Positions 18,898-26,295 of a stretch of DNA of 64,000 bases are shown here, one piece after another. The notes below the pieces were generated by a model. The model saw nothing but the letters and a program-made list of their open reading frames with translations. It searched no databases and was not told where the DNA came from. The stretch is from Streptomyces sp. P9-A2 (GTDB taxonomy: Bacteria > Actinomycetota > Actinomycetes > Streptomycetales > Streptomycetaceae), in assembly GCF_036634175.1 (NCBI RefSeq), contig NZ_JAZIFX010000001.1:1302001-1366000 (forward strand). The letters run 5' to 3'. Both the position numbers and the translations under genes were made by a program. The number at the start of each line of letters is the position of its first letter. The first letter of the stretch is position 1.

Positions 18898-20910
18898 ATG
18901 TGGGAACAGCTGGAAGCGGTCGACTGGGCGGAGCTGAAGCACAACTACGGGTCCGCCGAGGACGTGCCCGGCCTACTGCACCGGTGCGCGGGACCGGATC
19001 CGACGAACGCCGAGGAAGCAGCGGGAGAGCTGCTCAACCTGCTCTTCCATCAGGGCGGCTGGATCTGCTCCGCCGCCTCGGCCGCGCTGCCCTTCCTGCT
19101 TCACCTGGCTGCCGACCCGCATGTGCCGAGCCGTCGCACGGTGCTGGAACTGGTGGCCATGCTGGCGGCGGAGGGCGGACAGGTCACCGAAAGGTTCATG
19201 GATCCCGACTGGACACCGGCGTGGGAGCAGGTGCTGCCCGAAGTGCTTGCCCTGCTGGCCGACCCCGAGCCGGAGATCCGGCGCGCCGCGGCCGACGCGG
19301 CCGGTGCCTGTACCAGCCCCGGTGCGCTTCTGCTGCCCGAACTCCTGCGGTGCTGGCGGGCGGAGAGGGACCCGGTGACCCGGCTCGACCTGGTCCTCGC
19401 ACTCGGTCAGGCACTCCGGCGGGAGCCGGCCGGTGACCGGTCCGACGAGGTCGTCTCCCTCCTCCGCTCGCTGCTCGGCTCTCCGGAGTCTCAGCTTCGT
19501 CTGGCAGCGGTGCACGCGCTCGCGGCGGGCGACCCGGGCCTCGCGGCGAGGCGGCTGGACCTCGTGCTGGACGCTGTTCGCGATCCGAGCGTGGAGTTGT
19601 GGCAACGCACCAGCTCGATGGAGAGCGGGGCGCAGGGTGTCCAGGGCTGGACGGCGGCGCTGTTCACAGGCACCTCCACCGCCTCTGTCGCCTTCACGCA
19701 AGGCCTGCTGGCCGACCATCCCGACAAAGGGCAGCGGATCGGTGGTCTGGCTCAGGCGGGCGGGCTGCTGTCGCAATGGCACTCGCCGGCCGATGCGCTG
19801 ATGCCGGCCCTCGTGGCCCGGCTGGACGATCCGGTCACCGAGGTGCGCTACCGGGCGGCCGAACTGCTGGCCTGCCTCGGCCCGTCGGCCGCTGCCCATG
19901 CCGACGCGGTCGCCGGGCTCCTCGGCGACACCGCGGCCCGGACGACACGCGGGGCGGAGACGGTCGCCGAGGCGGCGCTGTGGGCGCTGGCCCGGATGAA
20001 TGATCCGCGCTGCCTACCGGGCTTGGCCGACATCACGGCCGGCTCCCGATCCGGTTTCGCATCGACCTCCGCCTTCTTCGGCAGCGCCCGCGACGCCTTC
20101 CACATCCCCGTCCTCCCCGCCCTCGACGAGGTACTCGTTCGCCTGCCGGACCACGCCGGTCTGCTGCTGCCGTCGATCTGCGACCGACTCGGCACCGCCA
20201 CCGACATCCACGTGCTCCAGCGTCTCTGCGACGTACTCGCCGCCTGGGGGCCTGTCGCGCAGCCGGCAGTGCCGCATCTGCTCGACCTGCTGGGCGACGA
20301 CAAGAACTGGACCGCGGCGGCGACGGCCCTTGCCGGGATCGGGTCGGCGGGCGGCGCGGGACGTCAACTGCTGCTGGCCCGATCGACCGCCGCAGGCTCA
20401 GGTTCTGACGCGGAGCTTGCCGCCTGGGCGTACTGGCAGGTCGGAGGGGAGCCAGGACCGGCCCTGAAGGTGCTGGGGACCGCCACCGCCGAAGGCGGCT
20501 TCCCCCACCCGGCCCTGCGCAAGCTGGCCGCCCTCGGCCCCCACGCCGCCGGCGTGGCGGACCTGCTACGCACCCTGACCGGGGCTGCCGACACCTGGAC
20601 CAGGATCGAGGCCGCGCACGCCCTGTGGGCCGCGACCGGCGACACGGGAAGCACCGTCCCGGTGCTTCTGGAGGCCGTGCAGGATCTGGCCGAGGACACC
20701 TACCTGCCGGTCATGCTCCCCGCGGTGCGCCATCTGGCCCGGATCGGCAAGGCGGCCCGGCCCGCGGCTCATCTCCTGCGCGACCTGCCGAACCGTGACC
20801 GCCGCCTTCACTACTTCGGCGGCTGGCGCGCCTTCACCGAGGACGAGTCCGTACGCACCGCCGTCGACGAGCTGCTCATCACGGCCGGCGCCGGCTCCAC
20901 CCATCGGTGA
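18898..20910 (+). CDS. large HEAT-repeat protein
   Basis: A 670-residue protein built almost wholly of HEAT-type helical pairs, for example PEIRRAAADAAGACTSPGAL, SQLRLAAVHALAAGDPGLAA, TEVRYRAAELLACLGPSAAA and TRIEAAHALWAATGDTGSTV. It opens MWEQLEAVDWAELKHNYGSA followed by a conserved-looking segment ending GGWICSAASAALPFLLHLAA, which I recall from many streptomycete proteins of unknown function. ATG 18898 is chosen because TAGGGT (18885-18890) sits seven bases before it, giving a leaderless transcript; the frame upstream lacks HEAT pattern. No membrane or secretion signal. The binding partner is unknown. Confidence 0.85.
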   Translation: MWEQLEAVDWAELKHNYGSAEDVPGLLHRCAGPDPTNAEEAAGELLNLLFHQGGWICSAASAALPFLLHLAADPHVPSRRTVLELVAMLAAEGGQVTERFMDPDWTPAWEQVLPEVLALLADPEPEIRRAAADAAGACTSPGALLLPELLRCWRAERDPVTRLDLVLALGQALRREPAGDRSDEVVSLLRSLLGSPESQLRLAAVHALAAGDPGLAARRLDLVLDAVRDPSVELWQRTSSMESGAQGVQGWTAALFTGTSTASVAFTQGLLADHPDKGQRIGGLAQAGGLLSQWHSPADALMPALVARLDDPVTEVRYRAAELLACLGPSAAAHADAVAGLLGDTAARTTRGAETVAEAALWALARMNDPRCLPGLADITAGSRSGFASTSAFFGSARDAFHIPVLPALDEVLVRLPDHAGLLLPSICDRLGTATDIHVLQRLCDVLAAWGPVAQPAVPHLLDLLGDDKNWTAAATALAGIGSAGGAGRQLLLARSTAAGSGSDAELAAWAYWQVGGEPGPALKVLGTATAEGGFPHPALRKLAALGPHAAGVADLLRTLTGAADTWTRIEAAHALWAATGDTGSTVPVLLEAVQDLAEDTYLPVMLPAVRHLARIGKAARPAAHLLRDLPNRDRRLHYFGGWRAFTEDESVRTAVDELLITAGAGSTHR

Positions 20911-21136
20911 TGTGATCAGGCGCGTGGCCGGCCGCGCCACCCGAAGCACTCAGCCGCACGGGGAAGCCGGCCATGCGCCACGCCAGGGTGACGTGCATGC
21001 CGCCCTCGGCCAGGACCTCCAGGACCTCGGCGAACAGGTCGAAGGGCCGGCCGCACGGTGCCAGGTTCCGGGACAGGCGCTCGCGTGCGGTCGCGGCGTC
21101 CCGCCAGAGCAGGGTTGCGATGGGCCTCGAGGTGAC
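20879..21136 (-). pseudogene. possible gene fragment downstream of the LRV gene
   Basis: An 85-codon stretch without start codon near its beginning reads PIATLLWRDAATARERLSRN followed by LAPCGRPFDLFAEVLEVLAE and GGMHVTLAWRMAGFPVR. It looks like protein, not like a random GC-rich shadow, but begins right after a stop and runs into the 3' end of the HEAT gene. It could be the tail of a lost gene. Family not recognised. Confidence 0.3.
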
Positions 21137-21210
21137 TCAAGGCCGTGCGTTCCAGTGGGCGTGGAGGCTCGAGCCGACGGGGACGAGCGAGGGGCTTGCA
21201 GGCCGGACGG

Positions 21211-22734
21211 TTACAGGCGGAGGACGAGACCCGACAACACGGCAAGCGGCAGCGACGGGTTGGCCGCCGCCGCTTCCACCACCTGCCGGTCGGCGTCGGT
21301 GAGCAGGTCCACGACGACCGGCGGCGGGAGGGCCGGATGGCCGGCGGCTATGGGTCTCGCCTGCCTGTCCGCCAGGCAGGCGAGCAACGCTCGGGCTGGT
21401 GCGTTCCGGTGCCGGGCAATCTCGCGGAATGCCTTCTGCGCCGGTGGTTCGTGCCGGGTCAGGTACTCCAGCAGCGCCGGACTCGCGTCCGGGTTGGCCG
21501 CCACCTTGGCCAGGACCCGAACCCCGTGGCGGTCGACCATGGCCCACAACTGAGCTTCGGTGAGGCCCGGGTGCGGAGCGACGGATTTGGTTACTTTCGC
21601 GTCGGGGTCGTCGGCCAGCGCGTCGCGGATCTCCGGTGGCAGGTCACGTCGTTGACCCACGAGCATGCGCACGGCCGGGTTCGGTGACTGGGCCAGCTGC
21701 CGAACCTCACCAGGCGACGCGACAGCGATCCTTGGCAGCAGAGTGGCGCCGATCCTGGTGTCGTCGGCCAGGTGGACGAGTACGTCGAGCGGCACCTTCG
21801 GGTTGCCCGCGAGCCTGCGCCGCACGTCGTGGCCGCGGTCGTCGGCCAGGGTGCGCATCAGGGCGGCGTCGATCGCGGGGTTCCCGGCGAGGTCGGCCCG
21901 GACACCGGGAACAGGGTCTGCGGCCAGCCGTCGGTACACCTCCGCGGGCAGACCGGGGCGCGCGGCAAGCGTCCAGCGCAGCAGCGTCGAAGGATGGTCC
22001 ACGAAGCCGACCACCGCTTCGGTGGGTGTCCCCGGATTTCGCAACGCGGCCTCCTGGATCTCATGCATCGTGGACTCGTGGGACCCGTCACAGGAAGCGC
22101 CCGGCGGCAGCACGCAGTCGGGCTGCGGGCACTGCGGCTCGTGCACGAAGGGCGGCGCTGCACGGTCACAGACCAGACATCGACGCGCCGGAGGTAGCCC
22201 CTCACCGATGAGTGCTGCGAGTACGTCCGGGGGCGTCGCCTCGTTGGCAGCCACCGCACGGCGGACCTCGGCGTGCGGATGGCCGGCGAGCCTGGTGGCC
22301 ATGTCGGGCGTGATCCACAACGCCAACTCTGCGACCACGCGTACATCCGGGTCCGCGGCGAGCGTCTCCGTCACATCCGCCGGGAGGCCGGGGCAGGCGG
22401 CCAGTTTCTCCCGGTGCTCCAGGACCGGATCGACTGCGAAGCTGCGCGCCCATTCCGGGGTACCGGCTCGCTCGTCGAGCAGGGCGAGGGCGACGTGCGG
22501 CTGTGTCACCGGATCGACGTCGGCGGCGGCCAACAGGCCCGCATACGCAAGCTGCACACCGCTCGCCGGAACCCGTGCGGCCAACGCGACCGCCTGCGCA
22601 TGGCTCAAGTCCTCCCGAGCGACGAGACCCACGGCGATGTCGTCGTCCGCGATCGCGATCAGTCGGTCGACCAGCTCGGCCGGCAGGACCGGATTGGCGG
22701 CGAGCCCGCACAGAACATGATCCACGAAGATCAT
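21211..22734 (-). CDS. leucine-rich-repeat-variant (LRV) protein with a cysteine cluster
   Basis: A 507-residue soluble protein. Most of it is repeats of the type NPAVRMLVGQRRDLPPEIRD, NPDASPALLEYLTRHE, HPALPPPVVVDLLTDADRQV, spaced 20-25 residues, matching LRV. Around residues 186-215 the repeats are broken by CLVC, then QCPQPDC and GASC: five cysteines plus nearby histidines, which could bind zinc or an iron-sulfur cluster. The LRV protein of Azotobacter vinelandii carries a 4Fe-4S cluster, at its N-terminus. ATG at 22734 is a guess; the frame extends 57 bases more. Function unknown, likely a binding scaffold. Confidence 0.75.
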   Translation of the reverse strand: MIFVDHVLCGLAANPVLPAELVDRLIAIADDDIAVGLVAREDLSHAQAVALAARVPASGVQLAYAGLLAAADVDPVTQPHVALALLDERAGTPEWARSFAVDPVLEHREKLAACPGLPADVTETLAADPDVRVVAELALWITPDMATRLAGHPHAEVRRAVAANEATPPDVLAALIGEGLPPARRCLVCDRAAPPFVHEPQCPQPDCVLPPGASCDGSHESTMHEIQEAALRNPGTPTEAVVGFVDHPSTLLRWTLAARPGLPAEVYRRLAADPVPGVRADLAGNPAIDAALMRTLADDRGHDVRRRLAGNPKVPLDVLVHLADDTRIGATLLPRIAVASPGEVRQLAQSPNPAVRMLVGQRRDLPPEIRDALADDPDAKVTKSVAPHPGLTEAQLWAMVDRHGVRVLAKVAANPDASPALLEYLTRHEPPAQKAFREIARHRNAPARALLACLADRQARPIAAGHPALPPPVVVDLLTDADRQVVEAAAANPSLPLAVLSGLVLRL

Positions 22735-22794
22735 CCTGCATCTGTTCCTGACACCGTGCCAGGGGCAGAGATCAACAGACCGCAGAAGCAAGCC

Positions 22795-22995
22795 CTATCG
22801 GGCCGCGAAACCGACGAACGCCGACCAGGCCGCGCGGTGGACCGAGACACCGGGGCGGCGTATGTCCTTGGAGTCGCGTACATGCATTCCGTGCGGGCAG
22901 GACGCCACCTCGACGCACTCACCGCCTTCCTCACTGCTGTAGCTGCTCTTGACCCACAGAAGCCCGGACGTGTGCTCCCGTACCCTGGCTTTCAT
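22795..22995 (-). CDS. DUF397 protein
   Basis: A 66-residue protein with the DUF397 pattern: LLWVKSSYSSEEGGECVEVA, then VRDSKDIRRPGVSVHRAAWSAFVGF. Such proteins are encoded in dozens of copies in Streptomyces, nearly always beside an XRE regulator of the WhiJ type. ATGA overlap with the regulator stop means coupled translation. Probably a small partner that modulates the regulator; in some work these pairs behave like toxin-antitoxin modules. Confidence 0.93.
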   Translation of the reverse strand: MKARVREHTSGLLWVKSSYSSEEGGECVEVASCPHGMHVRDSKDIRRPGVSVHRAAWSAFVGFAAR

Positions 22996-23861
22996 AGCTC
23001 CCCCAGCAGTTCCTCGATGTGGCTGAGCGACGCCCAGGGCGTGAGCGCCTGTGCCCGCAGAATGCCGTACTTGACCTCAAGACCCTTCACGAGCCGCCGC
23101 TCAGTGTGCACATGGCTGACATTCTGAACCTCGACGTAAGCGATCCTGCGCCCTTCGGCCGTCTCGATCAAGATGAAGGGACCGGCCATTCCAGCATTCT
23201 CCTCGCTACCCAGAGGCATGACCTGGATCTCGACCGTCGGCTTCCGCCCTGCCAGCAGAATCCGTTCCAACTGGCCACGCAACACGCCCCGGCCGCCGAT
23301 CGGCCTTCGCAGCACGGACTCGTCGATGACGAAGCTCATCATCGGCTGAGGGCTCCGGCCATAGACCTCTTGACGCGCCAGGCGTGCCACGACTCGTCGG
23401 GCAAGGGCATCCTCGTCGAGCGGCGGACGCATCATGCCGAACACCGCCTGCGCGTACTCCTCCGTCTGCAGCAGCCCCGGAACCGCCTGATTCGCGTACA
23501 CGTGTAGTTCGACCGCTTCCGCCTCCAGCCGTGCCGCGTCCCGGAAGAACGCCGGATACTGCGCTCGCGCGACCTCTTCCTTCATCTCCTGGAGGACGCC
23601 GCCCGCGTCCAGGAGTTCGTCCGCCCGGTCGATGAACTTCGGCGGCGGGATCCTGCGGCCCTGTTCGTACGCGGCGATCGTCGAGGGCGAGTAACCCGTC
23701 GTCGAAGCGAAATCGGGCCGTTCCAGGCCCGCCCGGATCCGGAACCGCTTCAGCTGCCGCCCGAAGACACGCAGGATGCCGGAGTCCGCCCCCGCATCCT
23801 GCTCGCCTTCTTCCGCACCGGGCTCTTCGGCAGCCCCTCCCATCAGTTCGCTCATGTGCAT
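22992..23861 (-). CDS. XRE-family regulator with DUF5753 (WhiJ-like)
   Basis: A 289-residue protein. Residues about 33-90 are an XRE helix-turn-helix (GRQLKRFRIRAGLERPDFAS, then YSPSTIAAYEQGRRIPPPKF). The remainder is the DUF5753 domain (LHVYANQAVPGLLQTEEYAQ, RRVVARLARQEV, FVIDESVLRRPIGG, ending LSHIEELLGEL). ATG 23861 has GAGAGG upstream; a second ATG is at 23855. Partner of the overlapping DUF397 gene. Members of this family influence development and antibiotic production in Streptomyces; the specific role here is unknown. Confidence 0.93.
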   Translation of the reverse strand: MHMSELMGGAAEEPGAEEGEQDAGADSGILRVFGRQLKRFRIRAGLERPDFASTTGYSPSTIAAYEQGRRIPPPKFIDRADELLDAGGVLQEMKEEVARAQYPAFFRDAARLEAEAVELHVYANQAVPGLLQTEEYAQAVFGMMRPPLDEDALARRVVARLARQEVYGRSPQPMMSFVIDESVLRRPIGGRGVLRGQLERILLAGRKPTVEIQVMPLGSEENAGMAGPFILIETAEGRRIAYVEVQNVSHVHTERRLVKGLEVKYGILRAQALTPWASLSHIEELLGEL

Positions 23862-23999
23862 CACCGCCTCTCCCGTCAACGCGGCTCCGCGCCGAAGCGA
23901 CACGCTCCGCCCCGCCCACACGCACCGACAGGCGACGTACAGCGGCCAGGTGTGTGCACGCCGTTCGCCCCGCCGCACGAGCGCTCTTCCTCACCTCAC

Positions 24000-24029
24000 T
24001 TGATGGGCAAGTCGATACTTGCCTATCGT
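24000..24029 (+). promoter_or_regulatory. ArsR promoter with perfect palindromic operator
   Basis: TTGATG (24000-24005), 18 bases, TATCGT (24024-24029). The spacer is exactly GGCAAGTCGATACTTGCC (24006-24023), arms of seven around CGAT. The ATG at 24037 is seven bases after the -10, so the mRNA should be leaderless. A repressor bound here would block the promoter. Confidence 0.8.
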
Positions 24030-24036
24030 GTCGGTC

Positions 24037-24330
24037 ATGGCGGAGGACGTCTTCAAGGCGTTGGCCGACCCGACCCGTCGGCGCATCCTCGATGAGCTGG
24101 CGGAACGTGACGGCCAGACGCTGTTCGAGATATGCACGCGACTGGTGACCAAGCACGGCCTGGGGCTGTCCCGCCAGGCCATCAGCCAGCACCTGGCCGT
24201 ACTGGAATCCGCAGGACTGGTCCATGCGCGGCGCCAGGGCCGGTACAAGTTCCACGATCTGAACACCGAGCCCCTCGAGCACATCGCGGCCCGGTGGCTC
24301 AAGCCCGACAGACCGGAGAGCACACCATGA
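24037..24330 (+). CDS. ArsR-family repressor
   Basis: A 97-residue winged-helix protein: MAEDVFKALADPTRRRILDE opens the fold and LSRQAISQHLAVLESAGLVH is the recognition helix-turn-helix, followed by the wing RRQGRYKFHDLN. It lacks the CxC metal motif of classical arsenic sensors, so it probably responds to another signal. Stop overlaps the next gene's ATG. It likely represses its own promoter through the palindrome at 24006-24023 and so controls the VOC protein. Confidence 0.93.
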   Translation: MAEDVFKALADPTRRRILDELAERDGQTLFEICTRLVTKHGLGLSRQAISQHLAVLESAGLVHARRQGRYKFHDLNTEPLEHIAARWLKPDRPESTP

Positions 24331-24713
24331 GGATCCATCTGACCAGCGCCTTCGTCGACAACCAGGAAAAGGCCCTGCGCTTCTACACCGAGGTGCTGGG
24401 CTTCGTGAAGAAGCACGACCTCCCGCTGGGCGAGGACCGGTGGCTGACCGTCGTCTCGGCGGAGAATCCCGACGGGACCGAGCTGCTGCTCGAGCCCTCC
24501 CGTCACCCCGTCGTGGCGGCGTACAAGTCGGGGCTGGCCGAGGACGGCATCCCGGCCCTCTCCTTCGCCGTGGACGACGTACGAGCGGAGTTCGACCGGC
24601 TGCGCGGGCTCGGGGTGCGGTTCACCCAGGAGCCGCTGGAGATGGGCCCGGTCACCACTGCGGTCCTGGACGACACCTGCGGCAACCTGATCCAGATCGT
24701 GCACAGCGGGTAA
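24327..24713 (+). CDS. VOC (glyoxalase/bleomycin-resistance) superfamily protein
   Basis: A 128-residue protein with two beta-alpha-beta-beta-beta modules: MRIHLTSAFVDNQEKALRFY and DGIPALSFAVDDVRAEFDRL. The end, TAVLDDTCGNLIQIVHSG, has the usual D-x-x-GN strand. ArsR-VOC pairs of this kind are common in actinobacteria. The reaction cannot be told from sequence; candidates are detoxification or a dioxygenase-like role. Confidence 0.9.
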   Translation: MRIHLTSAFVDNQEKALRFYTEVLGFVKKHDLPLGEDRWLTVVSAENPDGTELLLEPSRHPVVAAYKSGLAEDGIPALSFAVDDVRAEFDRLRGLGVRFTQEPLEMGPVTTAVLDDTCGNLIQIVHSG

Positions 24714-24767
24714 GGACCCGGCGGGGGCCGGCGGTGCGCCCTCCCCTCACCGCCCCGGATCCACCCC

Positions 24768-25412
24768 TCAGGCCGCGCCCTCCCACGCGCTCCGCAGGAA
24801 GGCCGAGGCGTCCGCCAGTTCCGGGAGGCTGATGCCGTGGCCCTGGCCGGGGTAGCAGCGTTCCTCGAGGCGGGCGCCGGAGTTCTCGTGGAGCCAGGTG
24901 CCCGTCCTGGTGACCAGGTCGGCGGGGATGACCCGGTCGGCGACGTCCCGGCCCCAGAAGACCGGCACCCCGGCCAGACGGCCCTGCGCCTCGGGAAGAC
25001 CCGCGTCCCACGGCAGGGTGCCGGACAGGAGGACGGCGGCGGCGAACCGCTCCGGGCGGGCGAGCAGCAGGCCGCCCGCCATGGCCATGCCGCCGGAGAA
25101 GCCCAGGAGCGAGACCGACGTGTGTCCGGCGGCCTCGGTGTCGAGCCAGCCGAAGAGCCAGTCGGCCGTGGCCCCGATGGAGCCGGGCAGCGGGCGCCCG
25201 ACGCCCCGGTTGGCGAACCACGCGTATCCGCCGCCCTCGGCCAGCGGGGCGCGCACGAAGGCCACCGTGGCGTCCTGCGGCAGATGCGGCGCGAGCTGCG
25301 CGAACGACGCCTCGTCCGCTCCCCGTCCATGCAGGGCGACGACCAGCGGCGTGCCGGGCCTGCGGTCGGGTTCGACGGACCAGGTGACCGTGGGGGCGGC
25401 GGTGTACGGCAT
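24768..25412 (-). CDS. alpha/beta hydrolase, phospholipase/carboxylesterase family
   Basis: A 214-residue serine hydrolase. PLVVALHGRGADE supplies the oxyanion hole, SLLGFSGGMAMAGG the nucleophile serine (GxSxG), the segment GRDVADRVIP a likely aspartate, and GQGHGISLPE the histidine. Small soluble esterase type; no signal peptide. ATG at 25412 (MPYTAAPTVTW). Divergent from doxX; shares the 240 bp region with its operators. Confidence 0.92.
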   Translation of the reverse strand: MPYTAAPTVTWSVEPDRRPGTPLVVALHGRGADEASFAQLAPHLPQDATVAFVRAPLAEGGGYAWFANRGVGRPLPGSIGATADWLFGWLDTEAAGHTSVSLLGFSGGMAMAGGLLLARPERFAAAVLLSGTLPWDAGLPEAQGRLAGVPVFWGRDVADRVIPADLVTRTGTWLHENSGARLEERCYPGQGHGISLPELADASAFLRSAWEGAA

Positions 25413-25530
25413 GGCTACGGCACTCCTCGGGCGGTGCGGGACAGACAGAAGCAGGTGAAGGGGCGGACAAAGGTGCGGGCGGACGCGCACTTCGGCTCGG
25501 GGCCGGGCACGGCCGAGCGTACTCCTACTG

Positions 25531-25578
25531 CTTGAAAGTTGAAGCAAAGGCGATTGTGGTTTAGCTTGAAGGTTCAAG
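25531..25578 (+). promoter_or_regulatory. doxX promoter with two CTTGAA-type operators
   Basis: TTGAAG (25539-25544), 17 bases, TAGCTT (25562-25567). CTTGAAGGTTCAAG (25565-25578) is a perfect 6-2-6 inverted repeat on the -10, and the imperfect copy CTTGAAAGTTGAAG (25531-25544) covers the -35. TTGAA-N2-TTCAA is typical of MarR-family sites. No MarR gene is in the window. Confidence 0.7.
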
Positions 25579-25655
25579 TTTGCCGGATCGGGCCGTCGCT
25601 CAGTGACGCGCGGCACCCCCACCGTCTTCGCCGTCCCCTTTCGAGGAGTCCCCCC

Positions 25656-26207
25656 ATGGCCAGTACCACCACCCTGTCCCGCCCCGCGACCGCCTCCGGG
25701 CAGGACGCCCCCGCCGTCCCCGCCCGCGCCTATGACATCGGGCTGCTGGTGCTGCGTCTCGTGCTCGGTCTGACGATGGCCGCGCACGGCGCGCAGAAGC
25801 TGTTCGGCTGGTTCGGCGGGGGCGGGGTCGAGGGCACCGGGATGTTCTTCGCGTCCCTCGGTTACCCCTCGCCCGAGGCGTTCGCCGTCGTGGCCGGGCT
25901 CACCGAGACCCTCGGCGGACTCGGCCTCGCGTTCGGTCTGCTCACCCCGCTCGCCGCCGCGGCCGTCGCCGGCACGATGGTCAACGCGATCGCCGTGAAG
26001 TGGGGCGGCGGTTTCTTCGCCCCGGAGGGCGTGGAGTACGAGCTCGTCCTCACCCTGGCCGCGGTCGCCCTCGCCCTGACCGGCCCCGGCCGGATCGCCG
26101 TGGACCGGCTGCTGCCCCGACTGCGCTCGCACCGCCTCGAGTACGGCATCGCCGCGGTCGTGCTCGGCGCCGTGGTGGCCGGCGTCACCCTGCTGCTGCG
26201 TCACTGA
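25656..26207 (+). CDS. DoxX-family membrane protein
   Basis: A 183-residue protein with four membrane helices. LLVLRLVLGLTMAAHGAQKL followed by FGWFGGGG is the DoxX signature, followed by helices near VAGLTETLGGLGLAFGLLTP, ELVLTLAAVALALTG and AAVVLGAVVAGVTLLL. GAGGAG precedes the ATG. DoxX proteins are linked to redox and thiol stress responses but their biochemistry is unsettled. The operator pair upstream implies induction by a MarR-type regulator. Confidence 0.93.
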   Translation: MASTTTLSRPATASGQDAPAVPARAYDIGLLVLRLVLGLTMAAHGAQKLFGWFGGGGVEGTGMFFASLGYPSPEAFAVVAGLTETLGGLGLAFGLLTPLAAAAVAGTMVNAIAVKWGGGFFAPEGVEYELVLTLAAVALALTGPGRIAVDRLLPRLRSHRLEYGIAAVVLGAVVAGVTLLLRH

Positions 26208-26240
26208 GGCACTGAGGTGCGGCAGGCGGTTTCCCGGCCG

Positions 26241-26285
26241 GTGCCGGGTGCGGGCCGTCGTCCTGGGACGGCCCGCACCCGGCAC
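26241..26285. terminator. bidirectional terminator between doxX and the GH51 gene
   Basis: A perfect 19 bp stem: GTGCCGGGTGCGGGCCGTC (26241-26259) with its complement at 26267-26285, loop of seven, between converging genes. Confidence 0.9.
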
Positions 26286-26295
26286 TGCCGGTTCG

